A DNA stretch of 47,428 nucleotides from Candidatus Kaiserbacteria bacterium RIFCSPHIGHO2_01_FULL_54_36 (GCA_001781105.1 MFKV01000005.1:345-47772); one strand, 5' to 3'. Shown: positions 1 to 8,143, numbered from the stretch's first letter. Made by a program: numbers and translations. The notes: generated from the letters alone by a model not told the origin.

Positions 1-195
1 ACATCTGCGCTCGATACGATTCCTGTCGACAGCGCGTGCTGCACACTTTTTTGAGACGACACAAGCAGCTTTGGCTCCTTTTGTGTCAGGCAGCGGCACA
101 GAGACGAGCGAAAAAAAGCGCCCATGATGGCGGCGCACTCGCGCGCGAGCAATGCGAGCGAAATCGAGGCGCGAAAGGCGGTGTTTCTTTGGCAT
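1..195 (-). CDS. rnpA: Ribonuclease P protein component, C-terminus cut by window edge
   Basis: Partial gene. The minus-strand reading starts at the ATG at 193-195 and runs off the left edge after 65 codons. It begins MPKKHRLSRLDFARI and contains VVSKKCAARAVDRNRIERR, which matches the RnpA signature (V-SKK-x-x-x-RAV-RN-x-x-R-R) that contacts the RNase P RNA. RnpA is the protein cofactor of the ribozyme that matures tRNA 5' ends. It follows rpmH on the same strand, the classic rpmH-rnpA order next to dnaA. There is no Shine-Dalgarno sequence before the start, and a strong hairpin (241-287) lies between the two genes. Confidence 0.93.
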   Translation of the reverse strand, partial: MPKKHRLSRLDFARIARARVRRHHGRFFSLVSVPLPDTKGAKAACVVSKKCAARAVDRNRIERRC

Positions 196-240
196 GTTAG
201 ATTTTGTTAACGAACCCAGGTGAGTTTACAAAATCTTACA

Positions 241-287
241 CCCTGTTAAATCCCGCCAGCGGCGGGGCCTCCGGCCATTTAACAGGG
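241..287. repeat. Compound inverted repeat between rpmH and rnpA
   Basis: CCCTGTTAAAT (241-251) is the exact reverse complement of ATTTAACAGGG (277-287). Inside it sit two further hairpins: CCCGCC/GGCGGG (252-257/261-266) and GGCC-TCC-GGCC (266-276). The transcript could fold into a three-way junction in the rpmH-rnpA spacer. It has no T-run after it, so it is more likely a processing or stability element, or an inserted palindromic repeat, than a terminator. Confidence 0.75.
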
Positions 288-322
288 TTAAGTAAAATAT
301 ATTCGCTCCGCTCATTATTTTT

Positions 323-457
323 CTAAACGGAAAGTCGTGCTCGGCCCTTGCGGCGCCTGCGACGCAACACATTGCGCCCTGAAGCACTCTTGGTTCGAGC
401 CCGGAATCCGTGCGTCTTGGCGCGTTTGCGCTTTTTAGGCTGCCATGTTCGTTTCAT
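323..457 (-). CDS. rpmH: Ribosomal protein bL34
   Basis: A 44-residue protein beginning [19 protein letters not shown] and ending [13 protein letters not shown]. This is full-length bL34 with the usual TWQP-K-R-R-x-x-HGFRxR pattern, a small basic protein of the large ribosomal subunit. It lies divergently from dnaA, the conserved arrangement at many bacterial origins, and is followed by rnpA. The start codon has no Shine-Dalgarno sequence. A minus-strand -10 box (TATAGT) ends exactly 6 nt before the ATG, so the mRNA is probably leaderless. Confidence 0.96.
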   Translation of the reverse strand: MKRTWQPKKRKRAKTHGFRARTKSASGRNVLRRRRRKGRARLSV

Positions 458-463
458 CCGGAC

Positions 464-491
464 ACTATACTCATTTTTTCAATCTACACAA
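464..491 (-). promoter_or_regulatory. rpmH promoter, leaderless type
   Basis: Read on the minus strand: -35 TTGTGT (486-491), 16-nt spacer, -10 TATAGT (464-469), then 6 nt to the rpmH ATG. Transcription starting 7 nt after the -10 box would begin on the A of the ATG. Confidence 0.7.
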
Positions 492-496
492 CCCAG

Positions 497-626
497 AAAA
501 CACTCGCGATACCTTGCCGAGAACCTCGCGCAGCACATATGCGAGCCGCCACTACATACAATAGTGGTGAATCACACAAAAAAATCTCGAACATGATGTT
601 CGGTGGCAAGGTATCGCGAGTGTTTT
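497..626. repeat. 130-bp cloverleaf-like inverted repeat in the rpmH-dnaA spacer
   Basis: A perfect 22-bp inverted repeat (497-518 and 605-626; core CACTCGCGATACCTTGCC) encloses three smaller hairpins: CTCGC/GCGAG (526-530/541-545), CCACTA/TAGTGG (549-554/562-567) and CGAACAT-G-ATGTTCG (588-602). No protein is supported in it. It could be a MITE-like insertion with terminal inverted repeats, a cruciform near the origin, or a structured leader RNA. Flanking target-site duplications are not obvious. Confidence 0.8.
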
Positions 627-639
627 AGCCATCCCCACA

Positions 640-709
640 CTATCCACACCTTATGCACCCGCCTTCCAAAAACGCGGATGCTTTCCATTGGGGTTCCTCC
701 GCGTATAAT
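640..709 (+). promoter_or_regulatory. dnaA control region: DnaA-box-like site and -10 box
   Basis: CTATCCACA at 640-648 differs by one base from the DnaA box TTATCCACA. A perfect TATAAT lies at 704-709, 33 nt before the dnaA start chosen here. The pairing suggests DnaA autoregulation. No convincing -35 box is visible. Confidence 0.6.
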
Positions 710-742
710 GTGCAGGCTAAAGCGCATGGCATTCTATTTTCT

Positions 743-2092
743 ATGAGTAACCGAGAATTATGGCAGAACGCACTCGTGCAGATCGAGCTGGGCACATCTG
801 AGGCATCGTTTCGGACCTGGTTTCGCAATACAGATATCACAGGCCGTGATGCGGGTACCGTCCATGTGGCAGTTCCTTCAAAGATAGTGAAAGAGTGGCT
901 CATGGAGAAGCATCACAAGCTCATTATGAAAGCGCTTCGTGGCCTCGACAGCTCAATCCGTACTGTCGAGTATGCCGTCCACCGGGGGGCGAGCGCTCCA
1001 AGCGAGCGCAAGCTGCCCCGCCCGCAGCCCACGGAGAATTCGGCGCTTGACCTAGGGTCGCTCTACATTGATAAGCGCGACAATCTGAATCCGCGCTACA
1101 CCTTCGAGACGTTTGTCGTGGGGCCGTTCAACGAACTTGCTCACGCCGCCGCAAAAGCGATCCTCGAGCGCCCTGGGCTCACATACAATCCGCTCTTTGT
1201 GTATGGCTCAACGGGCCACGGGAAGACCCACCTGATCCAGGCGGTGGGAAATTATTTCAAAAAAGGGCACGCCAACAAAAAGGTCCTCTATGTGACGTCG
1301 GAGCGATTCTCTATCGATTACATCAACGCGGTGCGCGCCGGGCACGCCAACAATTTCAAAGATCAATACCGCCAGTACGATGTCCTCATTATGGACGACG
1401 TGCAGTTCATCGCGAACACAGAAAAAACGCAAGAAGAACTTTTCCATCTCTTCAACGCGATGCGCGATAACAACAAACAGATCGTGTTCTCTTCCGATAA
1501 ACATCCTGCATTGCTTCTGGGGCTCGAAGATCGCCTCAAGGGGCGTTTCGGCGCAGGCATGATCGCCGAAATTCCCGAGCCCGATATGGAATCCCGTATT
1601 GCAATAATTAGGGCCAAGCTTGAGCAGCACGGATTTTCCATTCCTGACGATATTGTCCAATATATCGCTGAGAATCTGCGTGGAAACATCCGCGAACTCG
1701 AGGGGGTCTTGAATATGATCGTGTGCAAATCCCAGCTTAAGGGAAAAACAGTGTCTCAGGCTGACGTGCGCGCACTCATCAAGCACAATGTGAAGCCAAA
1801 TCGAGGTGTTTCTGTCGATGAGGTGGTCCGCCGTATCGCGTCGTACTACGATGTGCCGGAAAAAAGCATTTACGAGAAGACGAGAAAGAAGGAAGTGGTG
1901 AAGCCGCGCCAGATCATTATGTATATGCTTCGCGAAGAATTCAGTGTTTCGTATCCGTCGATCGGGGAGAAGCTCGGTGGGCGAGACCATACCACCGTCA
2001 TCCACTCATGCGAGAAGATAAAGGAGGAGATCAAAACGAACCCAAGCCTTGATCAGGAGCTCGAGCACATCCGCACTCTCATTCATGCGTAA
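743..2092 (+). CDS. dnaA: Chromosomal replication initiator protein DnaA
   Basis: A 450-residue DnaA that binds ATP and origin DNA and loads the helicase. The N-terminal domain starts MSNRELWQNALVQIE. Walker A is GSTGHGKT (155-162; the usual form is GxxGLGKT, so L is replaced by H), and Walker B is VLIMDDVQF. Sensor II is RGNIRELEGVLN. The C-terminal DNA-binding signature GGRDHTTVIHSCEKI begins near residue 413. An upstream in-frame ATG at 653 would add 30 residues that do not resemble DnaA, so the start at 743 is preferred. The gene is divergent from rpmH and followed by dnaN across the likely origin. Confidence 0.97.
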   Translation: MSNRELWQNALVQIELGTSEASFRTWFRNTDITGRDAGTVHVAVPSKIVKEWLMEKHHKLIMKALRGLDSSIRTVEYAVHRGASAPSERKLPRPQPTENSALDLGSLYIDKRDNLNPRYTFETFVVGPFNELAHAAAKAILERPGLTYNPLFVYGSTGHGKTHLIQAVGNYFKKGHANKKVLYVTSERFSIDYINAVRAGHANNFKDQYRQYDVLIMDDVQFIANTEKTQEELFHLFNAMRDNNKQIVFSSDKHPALLLGLEDRLKGRFGAGMIAEIPEPDMESRIAIIRAKLEQHGFSIPDDIVQYIAENLRGNIRELEGVLNMIVCKSQLKGKTVSQADVRALIKHNVKPNRGVSVDEVVRRIASYYDVPEKSIYEKTRKKEVVKPRQIIMYMLREEFSVSYPSIGEKLGGRDHTTVIHSCEKIKEEIKTNPSLDQELEHIRTLIHA

Positions 2093-2338
2093 TTGGAATA
2101 CCTCATATTGGCTCAACAACTGTGTGGACAGTACCTGCGCGAGATTCGGACAACTCTGCGATAAAAATCTTTTACACGGCGCTCTCCGACTTACCAACAG
2201 CTAACCAGGACTTATGCGAAACATACCCACTCCCGCTGAACGTGAAAGTAGCATGAGACCTTCTCACTATTTTAAGGTTCTCCCCGTCGTCCACACCACT
2301 AATAGTAGTAATAGTATTTATATATTAGATATATAAGT
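2093..2338 (+). other. Probable replication origin (oriC) between dnaA and dnaN
   Basis: The 246-bp spacer has no gene. It contains a DnaA-like box on the minus strand (CTGTCCACA, 2123-2131) and one on the plus strand (TCGTCCACA, 2287-2295). The latter is followed after 7 nt by a run of triplets TAG-TAG-TAA-TAG-TAT (2303-2317), then an AT-only stretch (2315-2326, continuing AT-rich to 2338). Box, trio repeats and AT-rich DNA in this order match the basal unwinding system described for bacterial origins. The AT-rich end also reaches the dnaN start and may supply its promoter. Confidence 0.75.
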
Positions 2339-3448
2339 ATGAAGATAACAACAACAAGAGATAGTATCTTGAATGCGGCACTGATGGCCGAGCGAATAAC
2401 GGGAAAAAAAGAATCCCTCCCAGTCCTCTCATGCCTTCTTCTGCAAGTGGGGGGAGTTGGGCGAGGTGAGGTGGCGCTGAAAGCAACGAATTTGGAAGCG
2501 GGGATCGAGATTGCGGTCCCTTGTGATGTGGAGGACAAAGGTGTCGTTGCGGTACCTGCATCGGTGTTTTCGCAGACGCTACGGTCTATCTCAGGGGAGA
2601 AGCTTTCATTGAAAATTGAAGAAGGGAATCTCGTGGTGGAATCTAGGGGGACAAAAACGACGATTAAGGCAATACCGCATGAAGAGTTTCCCGCGCTGGG
2701 GGACACAGCCGGGAAAAAGGGGATGCATATCCCTCGGGAAGAGTTGATGCGAGGTATTCAGTCGGTCTCGTATGCGGCGTCTCCCTCGATGATCAGGCCG
2801 GAGCTTGGGAGCGTGTATCTGTTGATCAAACCGGGAAGTATTACGACCGTTGCGACGGACTCCTTCCGTCTTGCAGAAAAATCAACACCCACAACAGGGG
2901 CAAAGCAATCAAGTGAGCTTCTCATTCCTCTCAAACACGCACTCGAACTCATGCACATATTGGAGAGAATCCAGGAAGATGTGGTGGAGCTTTCAGCCGA
3001 CGATTCGCAACTATCGGTTTCCGCGGGCGCAGTACAATACGTGTCGCGGGTCGTAGATGGAACATTTCCAAATTATAAAGACATCATACCGAAAAGCTTC
3101 ACAACGGAGGCAACGATTCTAAAAAACGACTTTGCAGAAATGTTGCGGAAGGCACGGGTCTTTTCCGGCAATGAACAAAACGTTGGATTGCACATGTATC
3201 CGAAGCGAAAAGTTTTCAGCGCAACGGCCCGCTCCGCTGAAGTGGGCGAGATGTCAGACACGATTGACGCAGCGCTCTCCGGCGAAGATCTCGACATCAA
3301 TTTCCACATCGGCTACCTCGCTGATTGCCTTCCTATCATCGAATCTGATTCGATAATCCTTGGGTTTGCTGGCGCAGGAAAACCGCTGGTCATCCGTGGC
3401 GTCTCCGACGCATCATTCACGTATCTTGTGATGCCACTCAATAGGTAG
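2339..3448 (+). CDS. dnaN: DNA polymerase III sliding clamp (beta subunit)
   Basis: A 369-residue beta clamp that encircles DNA and tethers the replicative polymerase. Length and the three-domain repeat layout fit the family. Recognisable stretches are LPVLSCLLL in domain 1, the VATDSFRLA motif in domain 2 (usual form TDxxRLA), GTFPNYKDIIP, and the C-terminal YLVMPLNR (the family ends YLVMPMRL-like). It starts at an ATG inside the AT-rich edge of the origin, with no Shine-Dalgarno sequence. It is convergent with the PBP1A gene, 13 nt away, with no clear terminator between them. Confidence 0.97.
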   Translation: MKITTTRDSILNAALMAERITGKKESLPVLSCLLLQVGGVGRGEVALKATNLEAGIEIAVPCDVEDKGVVAVPASVFSQTLRSISGEKLSLKIEEGNLVVESRGTKTTIKAIPHEEFPALGDTAGKKGMHIPREELMRGIQSVSYAASPSMIRPELGSVYLLIKPGSITTVATDSFRLAEKSTPTTGAKQSSELLIPLKHALELMHILERIQEDVVELSADDSQLSVSAGAVQYVSRVVDGTFPNYKDIIPKSFTTEATILKNDFAEMLRKARVFSGNEQNVGLHMYPKRKVFSATARSAEVGEMSDTIDAALSGEDLDINFHIGYLADCLPIIESDSIILGFAGAGKPLVIRGVSDASFTYLVMPLNR

Positions 3449-3461
3449 TCGAAAATTCGAT

Positions 3462-5894
3462 TCACTGTACGCTGAACGTAATCGTCTCTTCCTCGCTCGT
3501 GCCGTCGGTGCGCGAAGCAACAGCGCGCAAGGTGACGGGGCCGGGAGCGCCTGGAATGTACATGACGATGTACGGGGGCTGGCCGGACGTGCCGACGAGG
3601 GAGCCGTTGGCGAAATATGAAACGCTCAAGACTGTTTGCGGACCTGGCGATTCTGCGCCGAAGGTAACCTGCGAGCCAAAGGGAATGGTCGATCCAGCGC
3701 CAGGAGATGCGATGCGGAAATGCATGGCAGGCCCCGCCTGAGGCGCAGTGGTATCAGTGCTACTCGCAATCTGCTGCCCAGCCCAGGCGGCAACGGAGTA
3801 ATCCCAATAGGGGAACTGCACGTCATTCGACGACCTCGGCTTGTTCTCGTTACGCGGATCATCTTTATTGATCCAGTACAAGATGTCGTGCACTCCCTGT
3901 GAGGGATCGGTGTTCCAGTTGCCTGAAAGGACCGGTGGCAGCGACGCAACGTCGGCATCCGGCGCGGGCGCGGGGAACGTGTCCGAAGCCGAAGAGTATT
4001 TTGAGAGCGCGTAGATCATGAAGTCGTGCCACATTGGAGCGACCAAGAAGGACGCCGCGTTCTGCACCATTGACTTGTTGTCGTTGTTGCCCGTCCACGC
4101 GCCCACGGCTATCCCCGGCGTGTATCCAATGACCCACGCGTCGCGGAAGTCGTTTGTAGTTCCGGTTTTCGCTGCAACATCGTAGCCCCTGAAAAAGAGC
4201 GGAGAATTGAGGCCAAACTCCGGAGACCGTGCAACATTGTCCGAGAGGATGTCATTGAGCGTGCGCGCAACTTGTGAATCGAGGACCTGCACACTTTGTG
4301 GCTCAAAACTTTCGAGGATCGCCCCCGTATTGTCCTCGACGCGCAAGACCCCCGTTACCGGATTTTTGATGCCGTCATTTGCAAAGACGCTGTAGGCCCC
4401 CGTCATTTCAAGGAGCGTGACCTCGCCGCCGCCCAAGACGAGCGCAAGGCCATGCCGCCCTGGCGAGCCGAGCGTCGTGATCCCTAAGTTTTCTGCGGTT
4501 TCGATAGATTGAGGGATCCCCGCAAGGTAGAGGACTTTGATAGCAGGAATATTTTCGGACCGAGCAAGTGCGGCGCGCAGCGTCATCGGGCCCTCAAACC
4601 CGCCGTCGAAGTTGGTCGGGGCGTAGCACGGATAGGTAGTGTTTGAGACGTCTGCAGGCGAGCAGCGGGTAGAGAATTGTGTAGGAAGGTCGAAGACCAT
4701 CGTGTTGGGCGTGTAGCCCTTTGCAAATGCAGTTGCGTAGACGAATGGCTTAAACGCGGATCCTGGCTGGCGCTTCGCGATCGTCACGTTCACTTTTCCA
4801 TCGATCGTGTCATCGAAGTACCCCTTTGATCCGACCATTGCCAGGACCTGGCCAGTTTTAGGGTCGACCGCGACCATTCCCTGATTTGAAGCATTGAGCC
4901 GGCTCAGAAGGCCCGGTGCGAACTCTGCGACGGACTCTTCTGCTTGCTGTTGCAAGTCGTAGTCGAGTGTCGTGATGACCCGCAGTCCCTCCTGGCTCAC
5001 TGCGTCGGCCCCATATTTTCGCTCGAGGTATTCTTGGATGTAGAAGACGAAATGCGGCGCCTTGATGCCGGCGTTTTTGGGATCCTTGAACTCCACTTGC
5101 TCGCCGAGTGCCTGCTCGTATTCTTCATTGGTGATAAGGCCATTCTCTTTCATTTGCCGCAGCACGAAGTTCTTTCGCGCATCGAGTGCCTCTTTGTGAT
5201 TGCCATGTGGCGAGTAGTAGGTGGGTGCCTGGGGAAGCGCTGCAAGGTAGGCAGCTTGCGCGAGGTCCACGTCCTTTGCGCTCACACCAAAGAAATACTG
5301 GCTTGCCTCTTCTACGCCATAGATCGTGCCACCGTAGGATGTTTCGTTGAGATACGTATTGAGTATCTGGTCCTTGGTGTAGACACGTGTAAGTCGCAGC
5401 GCAAGAATGATCTCCTTGATCTTGCGCGTGATAGTTTTGTCGCGTGTGAGGAGCGCGTTTTTGACGACCTGCTGCGTTATCGTTGAGCCACCTTGCACGT
5501 ATGAGCCCGAGAAGACATTGGCAGCGACTGCACGCAAGAATGAAAGTGGGCGAAACCCCGCATTTTCGTAAAATGTCGAGTCCTCAACTGCGACAGCCGC
5601 ATTCTTGATGTAGGGAGAAATAGCCTCGATCGGCACAGAGGTGCGACGCATGGCACCATGCACATCGTAGAGCACGATATTGCCGGTGCGGTCATAGATC
5701 TTGGTAGATTGTGCGACCTGGCGGCTCTCGAAGTTGTTGATCGCCGGGATCGGCGCGAACGTCGCCCACACGACGGCGCTCCCAAGGACGATGAGAGTAA
5801 CCGCAACGATACCCAAAATGCCCATCTCGACCCAGGTAGGAAGCGCGCGCCAGGCGTGGGCGATGCGGCGGAAGAAATTCCGGGTACGGGCCAT
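3462..5894 (-). CDS. Class A penicillin-binding protein (PBP1A-type) with C-terminal Ig-like domain
   Basis: An 810-residue bifunctional peptidoglycan synthase at the cell membrane. One TM helix lies at about 24-47. The GT51 glycosyltransferase (about 65-235) has the catalytic motif EDSTFYENAG (Glu104), in which the usual His is Asn, and GGSTITQQ (135-142). The transpeptidase has SAFK (379-382), SEN (446-448) and KTGTT (576-580), so all three catalytic motifs are present. After about residue 720 there is an Ig-like tail beginning HFRIASPGAGSTIPFGSQ. A -10 box TATACT lies 8 nt before the ATG, predicting a near-leaderless mRNA. Confidence 0.95.
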   Translation of the reverse strand: MARTRNFFRRIAHAWRALPTWVEMGILGIVAVTLIVLGSAVVWATFAPIPAINNFESRQVAQSTKIYDRTGNIVLYDVHGAMRRTSVPIEAISPYIKNAAVAVEDSTFYENAGFRPLSFLRAVAANVFSGSYVQGGSTITQQVVKNALLTRDKTITRKIKEIILALRLTRVYTKDQILNTYLNETSYGGTIYGVEEASQYFFGVSAKDVDLAQAAYLAALPQAPTYYSPHGNHKEALDARKNFVLRQMKENGLITNEEYEQALGEQVEFKDPKNAGIKAPHFVFYIQEYLERKYGADAVSQEGLRVITTLDYDLQQQAEESVAEFAPGLLSRLNASNQGMVAVDPKTGQVLAMVGSKGYFDDTIDGKVNVTIAKRQPGSAFKPFVYATAFAKGYTPNTMVFDLPTQFSTRCSPADVSNTTYPCYAPTNFDGGFEGPMTLRAALARSENIPAIKVLYLAGIPQSIETAENLGITTLGSPGRHGLALVLGGGEVTLLEMTGAYSVFANDGIKNPVTGVLRVEDNTGAILESFEPQSVQVLDSQVARTLNDILSDNVARSPEFGLNSPLFFRGYDVAAKTGTTNDFRDAWVIGYTPGIAVGAWTGNNDNKSMVQNAASFLVAPMWHDFMIYALSKYSSASDTFPAPAPDADVASLPPVLSGNWNTDPSQGVHDILYWINKDDPRNENKPRSSNDVQFPYWDYSVAAWAGQQIASSTDTTAPQAGPAMHFRIASPGAGSTIPFGSQVTFGAESPGPQTVLSVSYFANGSLVGTSGQPPYIVMYIPGAPGPVTLRAVASRTDGTSEEETITFSVQ

Positions 5895-5902
5895 ACCCAG
5901 TC

Positions 5903-5908
5903 AGTATA
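5903..5908 (-). promoter_or_regulatory. -10 box of the PBP1A gene
   Basis: TATACT on the minus strand ends 8 nt before the ATG at 5894. No good -35 box is seen. The 5' UTR would be one or two nucleotides. Confidence 0.55.
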
Positions 5909-6093
5909 ATGTGCCTTTGCGGTAGACGCCTGCCGGCTGCCGCGGCTTGATAAGTGAACTCTCGATGGGTGCACTTTGGATGCGCTCGTCATCTATTTTC
6001 ATAATTTGTTTTAGCCCAAGGCACATTTCACTGCTGGGCATATATTACGGGATTGTATCGCTTTTTAGACGCTTTTGCGACTATTTTCTTTCT

Positions 6094-6570
6094 CTACTGC
6101 CTCGCTCGAGCTAAATGCGTGATCGCAACCGCAATGGCATCGTACTCGTCATCGTGTTTAATTTTCTTGTCGATCTTCACAAGCGCATGGAGCATCCGGG
6201 CGACTGCCCGCTTGTCCGCGCCGCCAAAGCCCGCCGCTGCCGCCTTCACTTCGCCGGGAGTGTACTCAAATACTTCTATGCCGGCGTTTGATGCGGCGCC
6301 GATAAGCGCGCCGCGCACTTCGGCCACACGCATCGCCGTTTTTTGGTTGGTCTGGAAATAGAGTTTTTCCATCGCCAAACAATCAGGCTTGTACTGCCTG
6401 ATGAGTCGTACACATTCGTTCGCGACAGCGGCAAGTCGATCAGGAAATTCGGTTTTTGTTGACGTCTCGATGCATGCCGAATACAAAAGCACTTCTTTTC
6501 CTCCATTATTTTTTTCCACCACCGCGACCCCGCATCTGCCGTACCCCGGATCAATCGCAAGGACTTTCAT
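6094..6570 (-). CDS. ruvC: Crossover junction endodeoxyribonuclease RuvC
   Basis: A 158-residue Holliday-junction resolvase that cuts junctions moved by RuvAB. The start MKVLAIDPGYGRCGVAV carries catalytic Asp7; Glu68 is in DCLAMEKLYF; the C-terminal DDEYDAIAVAITHL supplies the last acidic residues. An upstream in-frame ATG would add MGYTPD, but a perfect -10 box TATACT (6577-6582 in the complement) ends exactly 6 nt before the ATG at 6570. The shorter form read from a leaderless mRNA is therefore favoured. ruvA and ruvB are elsewhere in the window rather than in one operon. Confidence 0.95.
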   Translation of the reverse strand: MKVLAIDPGYGRCGVAVVEKNNGGKEVLLYSACIETSTKTEFPDRLAAVANECVRLIRQYKPDCLAMEKLYFQTNQKTAMRVAEVRGALIGAASNAGIEVFEYTPGEVKAAAAGFGGADKRAVARMLHALVKIDKKIKHDDEYDAIAVAITHLARARQ

Positions 6571-6576
6571 ATCAGG

Positions 6577-6582
6577 AGTATA
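6577..6582 (-). promoter_or_regulatory. -10 box of ruvC
   Basis: TATACT on the minus strand, 6 nt before the ruvC ATG. It lies inside the longer alternative reading frame and so helps decide the start. Confidence 0.6.
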
Positions 6583-6586
6583 TCCC

Positions 6587-6617
6587 AAAAGAAAAAGCCA
6601 CCTCTGACGGGTGGCTT
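6587..6617 (-). terminator. Rho-independent terminator of the 6714-7166 gene
   Basis: AAGCCACC (6595-6602) pairs with GGTGGCTT (6610-6617). Read on the minus strand, the hairpin is followed by a T-rich tail. It separates the unknown gene upstream from ruvC. Confidence 0.8.
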
Positions 6618-6713
6618 GCCTACGATTTGTAATCCGCGGAGATGCCTCGCGGTGATTGTTTTGCCCCTACTGCCTCTTGCGAGTACTCGGGACTTCTGTT
6701 GCCAAGCGGGATA

Positions 6714-7166
6714 TCAGCCCGCTCCGGAGTTCCTCACGGCGGCCCACGCCCTTCCCAGGTGATCGCTGCTGATCACTAATGTGGACTCGACCCACTCCTT
6801 CCCGGTCCATTTAAGGCCACAGACGAACTGGTATCCAAGGACCAATCCGGCCAACCCCGAGGGGCCTGTTGTGAATGAATAGACTGTCCCGAAGAAGTAG
6901 ATCGGCCACTTTCCCCGCCAGCCTGCCGGGATAAGCTCCGGCGACTGCAGGAGATGATCACGGACACACACATTAAGGATCGGCTGTTTGAGTAGGTCGC
7001 GCTTCAAGCCCCATCCGTAATACTGGTCACAAGTCGCCTCATAGAGACTCATTGACGCGGTACTCAATTCGAAGCTATTGCCGTGAGACAGATGACTTTC
7101 CATCTTGGCGTTCCGCCACACTTTATTGTTCGAAGGAGCCGTCGTGGTATCGATAATGACCGTCAT
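6714..7166 (-). CDS. Hypothetical protein, 150 aa
   Basis: I do not recognise a named family. The protein starts MTVIIDTTTAPSNNKVWRNA and has no signal peptide or TM helix. It contains the aromatic stretches WRGKWPIYFFGTVYSF and CGLKWTGKEWVESTLVI and ends RAWAAVRNSGAG. The ATG at 7166 is preceded by GGGAG with a 6-nt spacer, one of the few Shine-Dalgarno-like sites in the window, so the longer frame reaching 7304 is not favoured. It has its own terminator. A possible promoter is TTGTCT-17-AATAAT upstream on the minus strand. The different translation signal may mean the gene was acquired. Confidence 0.65.
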   Translation of the reverse strand: MTVIIDTTTAPSNNKVWRNAKMESHLSHGNSFELSTASMSLYEATCDQYYGWGLKRDLLKQPILNVCVRDHLLQSPELIPAGWRGKWPIYFFGTVYSFTTGPSGLAGLVLGYQFVCGLKWTGKEWVESTLVISSDHLGRAWAAVRNSGAG

Positions 7167-7314
7167 AATGCTCTCCCATATTTGTGCCACGCTAAGCGCG
7201 GTTTCAAGGATCACTTCTGGTGGTGCCAGAATTGGTATGATTATTGACGATATATTGACAAAAGACAACCGTATAGTAGAATATAGCCTATAATTTATGC
7301 ACATCTGGGCTTAA

Positions 7315-7342
7315 TTAGTAGCGACAAATAGTGTTGTAAACT
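7315..7342 (+). promoter_or_regulatory. Promoter of the TrmB-like regulator gene
   Basis: TTAGTA (7315-7320), 16-nt spacer, TAAACT (7337-7342), then 8 nt to the ATG at 7351. Confidence 0.45.
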
Positions 7343-7350
7343 GTGACAAT

Positions 7351-8097
7351 ATGGCAGAAATAAGCGAGAATCTGCTCAAAACACTAGGGTTGAATGCAAT
7401 GCAGGCGCAGGTATACGTAGCGGCGCTCGAGCTTGGCGAGGCGACGATGCAGGCATTGGCGCGGAAGTCTGGGGTCAACCGATCAACGATCTATACCTTT
7501 ATTGACGAGCTCAAGGCTCGTGGATTCATACTTGAGGGCCGAAAGCACAAACGCAACGTGTATAGCGCGGCACATCCGGAGGCGCTTGTCGAAATGCAGC
7601 AAAGCAAAGTCGCAGAATTGCAGCGGCTTTTGCCGGAGCTCATGGCAATCAACAACAAGTCCGACAAAAAACCACGTGTAACTTTTTACGAAGGATTTAG
7701 CGGAGTGGAGGAGGTATACAATGACCAGCTGCGTGAGAAAAAAGAGATCCTCGCATACGAAGATCTCGAAGCACTGCTCGGTGAATTACCAGAGCGCATG
7801 TCGTATTGGTTCCCAGCAGAGCGTGCGAAGCGAGATATTCTCATTCGCAGCATCTCGCGCGATGTACCATTGGCGCGAGAGTTTTCAAAACGTAATCGAG
7901 GTCTCTTGCGCGAAACAAAATTCATCACCGCGCCGAAGTTTAAGACCGATATAAATATTTATGGCGACAAAGTCGCGCTCATTGACCTTCAGGCGAGCTC
8001 GCCCTTTGCCGTCATCATCGAAAATCACAACCTTGCAGAGACCATGCGCACAGTTTGGAAACAGCTCTGGGACAAACTCGGCCCCGTAGTCGGCTGA
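7351..8097 (+). CDS. TrmB-family transcriptional regulator
   Basis: A 248-residue protein starting MAEISENLLKTLGLN. Residues about 8-75 form a winged helix (MQALARKSGVNRSTIYTFID is the recognition segment, followed by a GFI-EGRKHKRNVYSA wing) of the TrmB type. Residues about 110-245 resemble the phospholipase-D-like ligand domain that follows the HTH in this family (YEGFSGVEEVYNDQL near its start). TrmB regulators are best known from archaea, where they sense sugars, and are also widespread in Patescibacteria. The ligand and targets cannot be told from sequence. It lies alone, divergent from the 150-aa unknown gene. Confidence 0.85.
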   Translation: MAEISENLLKTLGLNAMQAQVYVAALELGEATMQALARKSGVNRSTIYTFIDELKARGFILEGRKHKRNVYSAAHPEALVEMQQSKVAELQRLLPELMAINNKSDKKPRVTFYEGFSGVEEVYNDQLREKKEILAYEDLEALLGELPERMSYWFPAERAKRDILIRSISRDVPLAREFSKRNRGLLRETKFITAPKFKTDINIYGDKVALIDLQASSPFAVIIENHNLAETMRTVWKQLWDKLGPVVG

Positions 8098-8105
8098 CAA
8101 ATCTC

Positions 8106-8133
8106 TTGACTTACCAACCCCAATCCCTATACT
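8106..8133 (+). promoter_or_regulatory. Strong promoter of the small winged-helix gene
   Basis: TTGACT (8106-8111), 16-nt spacer, TATACT (8128-8133). The ATG follows 10 nt later, so the transcript would have a UTR of about four nucleotides. ATACTTC (8129-8135 region) and GAAGTAT (8146-8152) form an inverted repeat that spans the start codon. Confidence 0.75.
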
Positions 8134-8143
8134 TCGGAAAAAT

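Noticed and set aside
348-628. Plus-strand frames of 72-82 codons upstream of dnaA
   Set aside because: They are antisense to rpmH and run through the inverted repeat at 497-626; rpmH on the minus strand is a clear gene.
1208-2005. A 265-codon frame antisense to dnaA
   Set aside because: Opposite strand of a well-supported gene, with no recognisable domain; typical of high-GC shadow frames.
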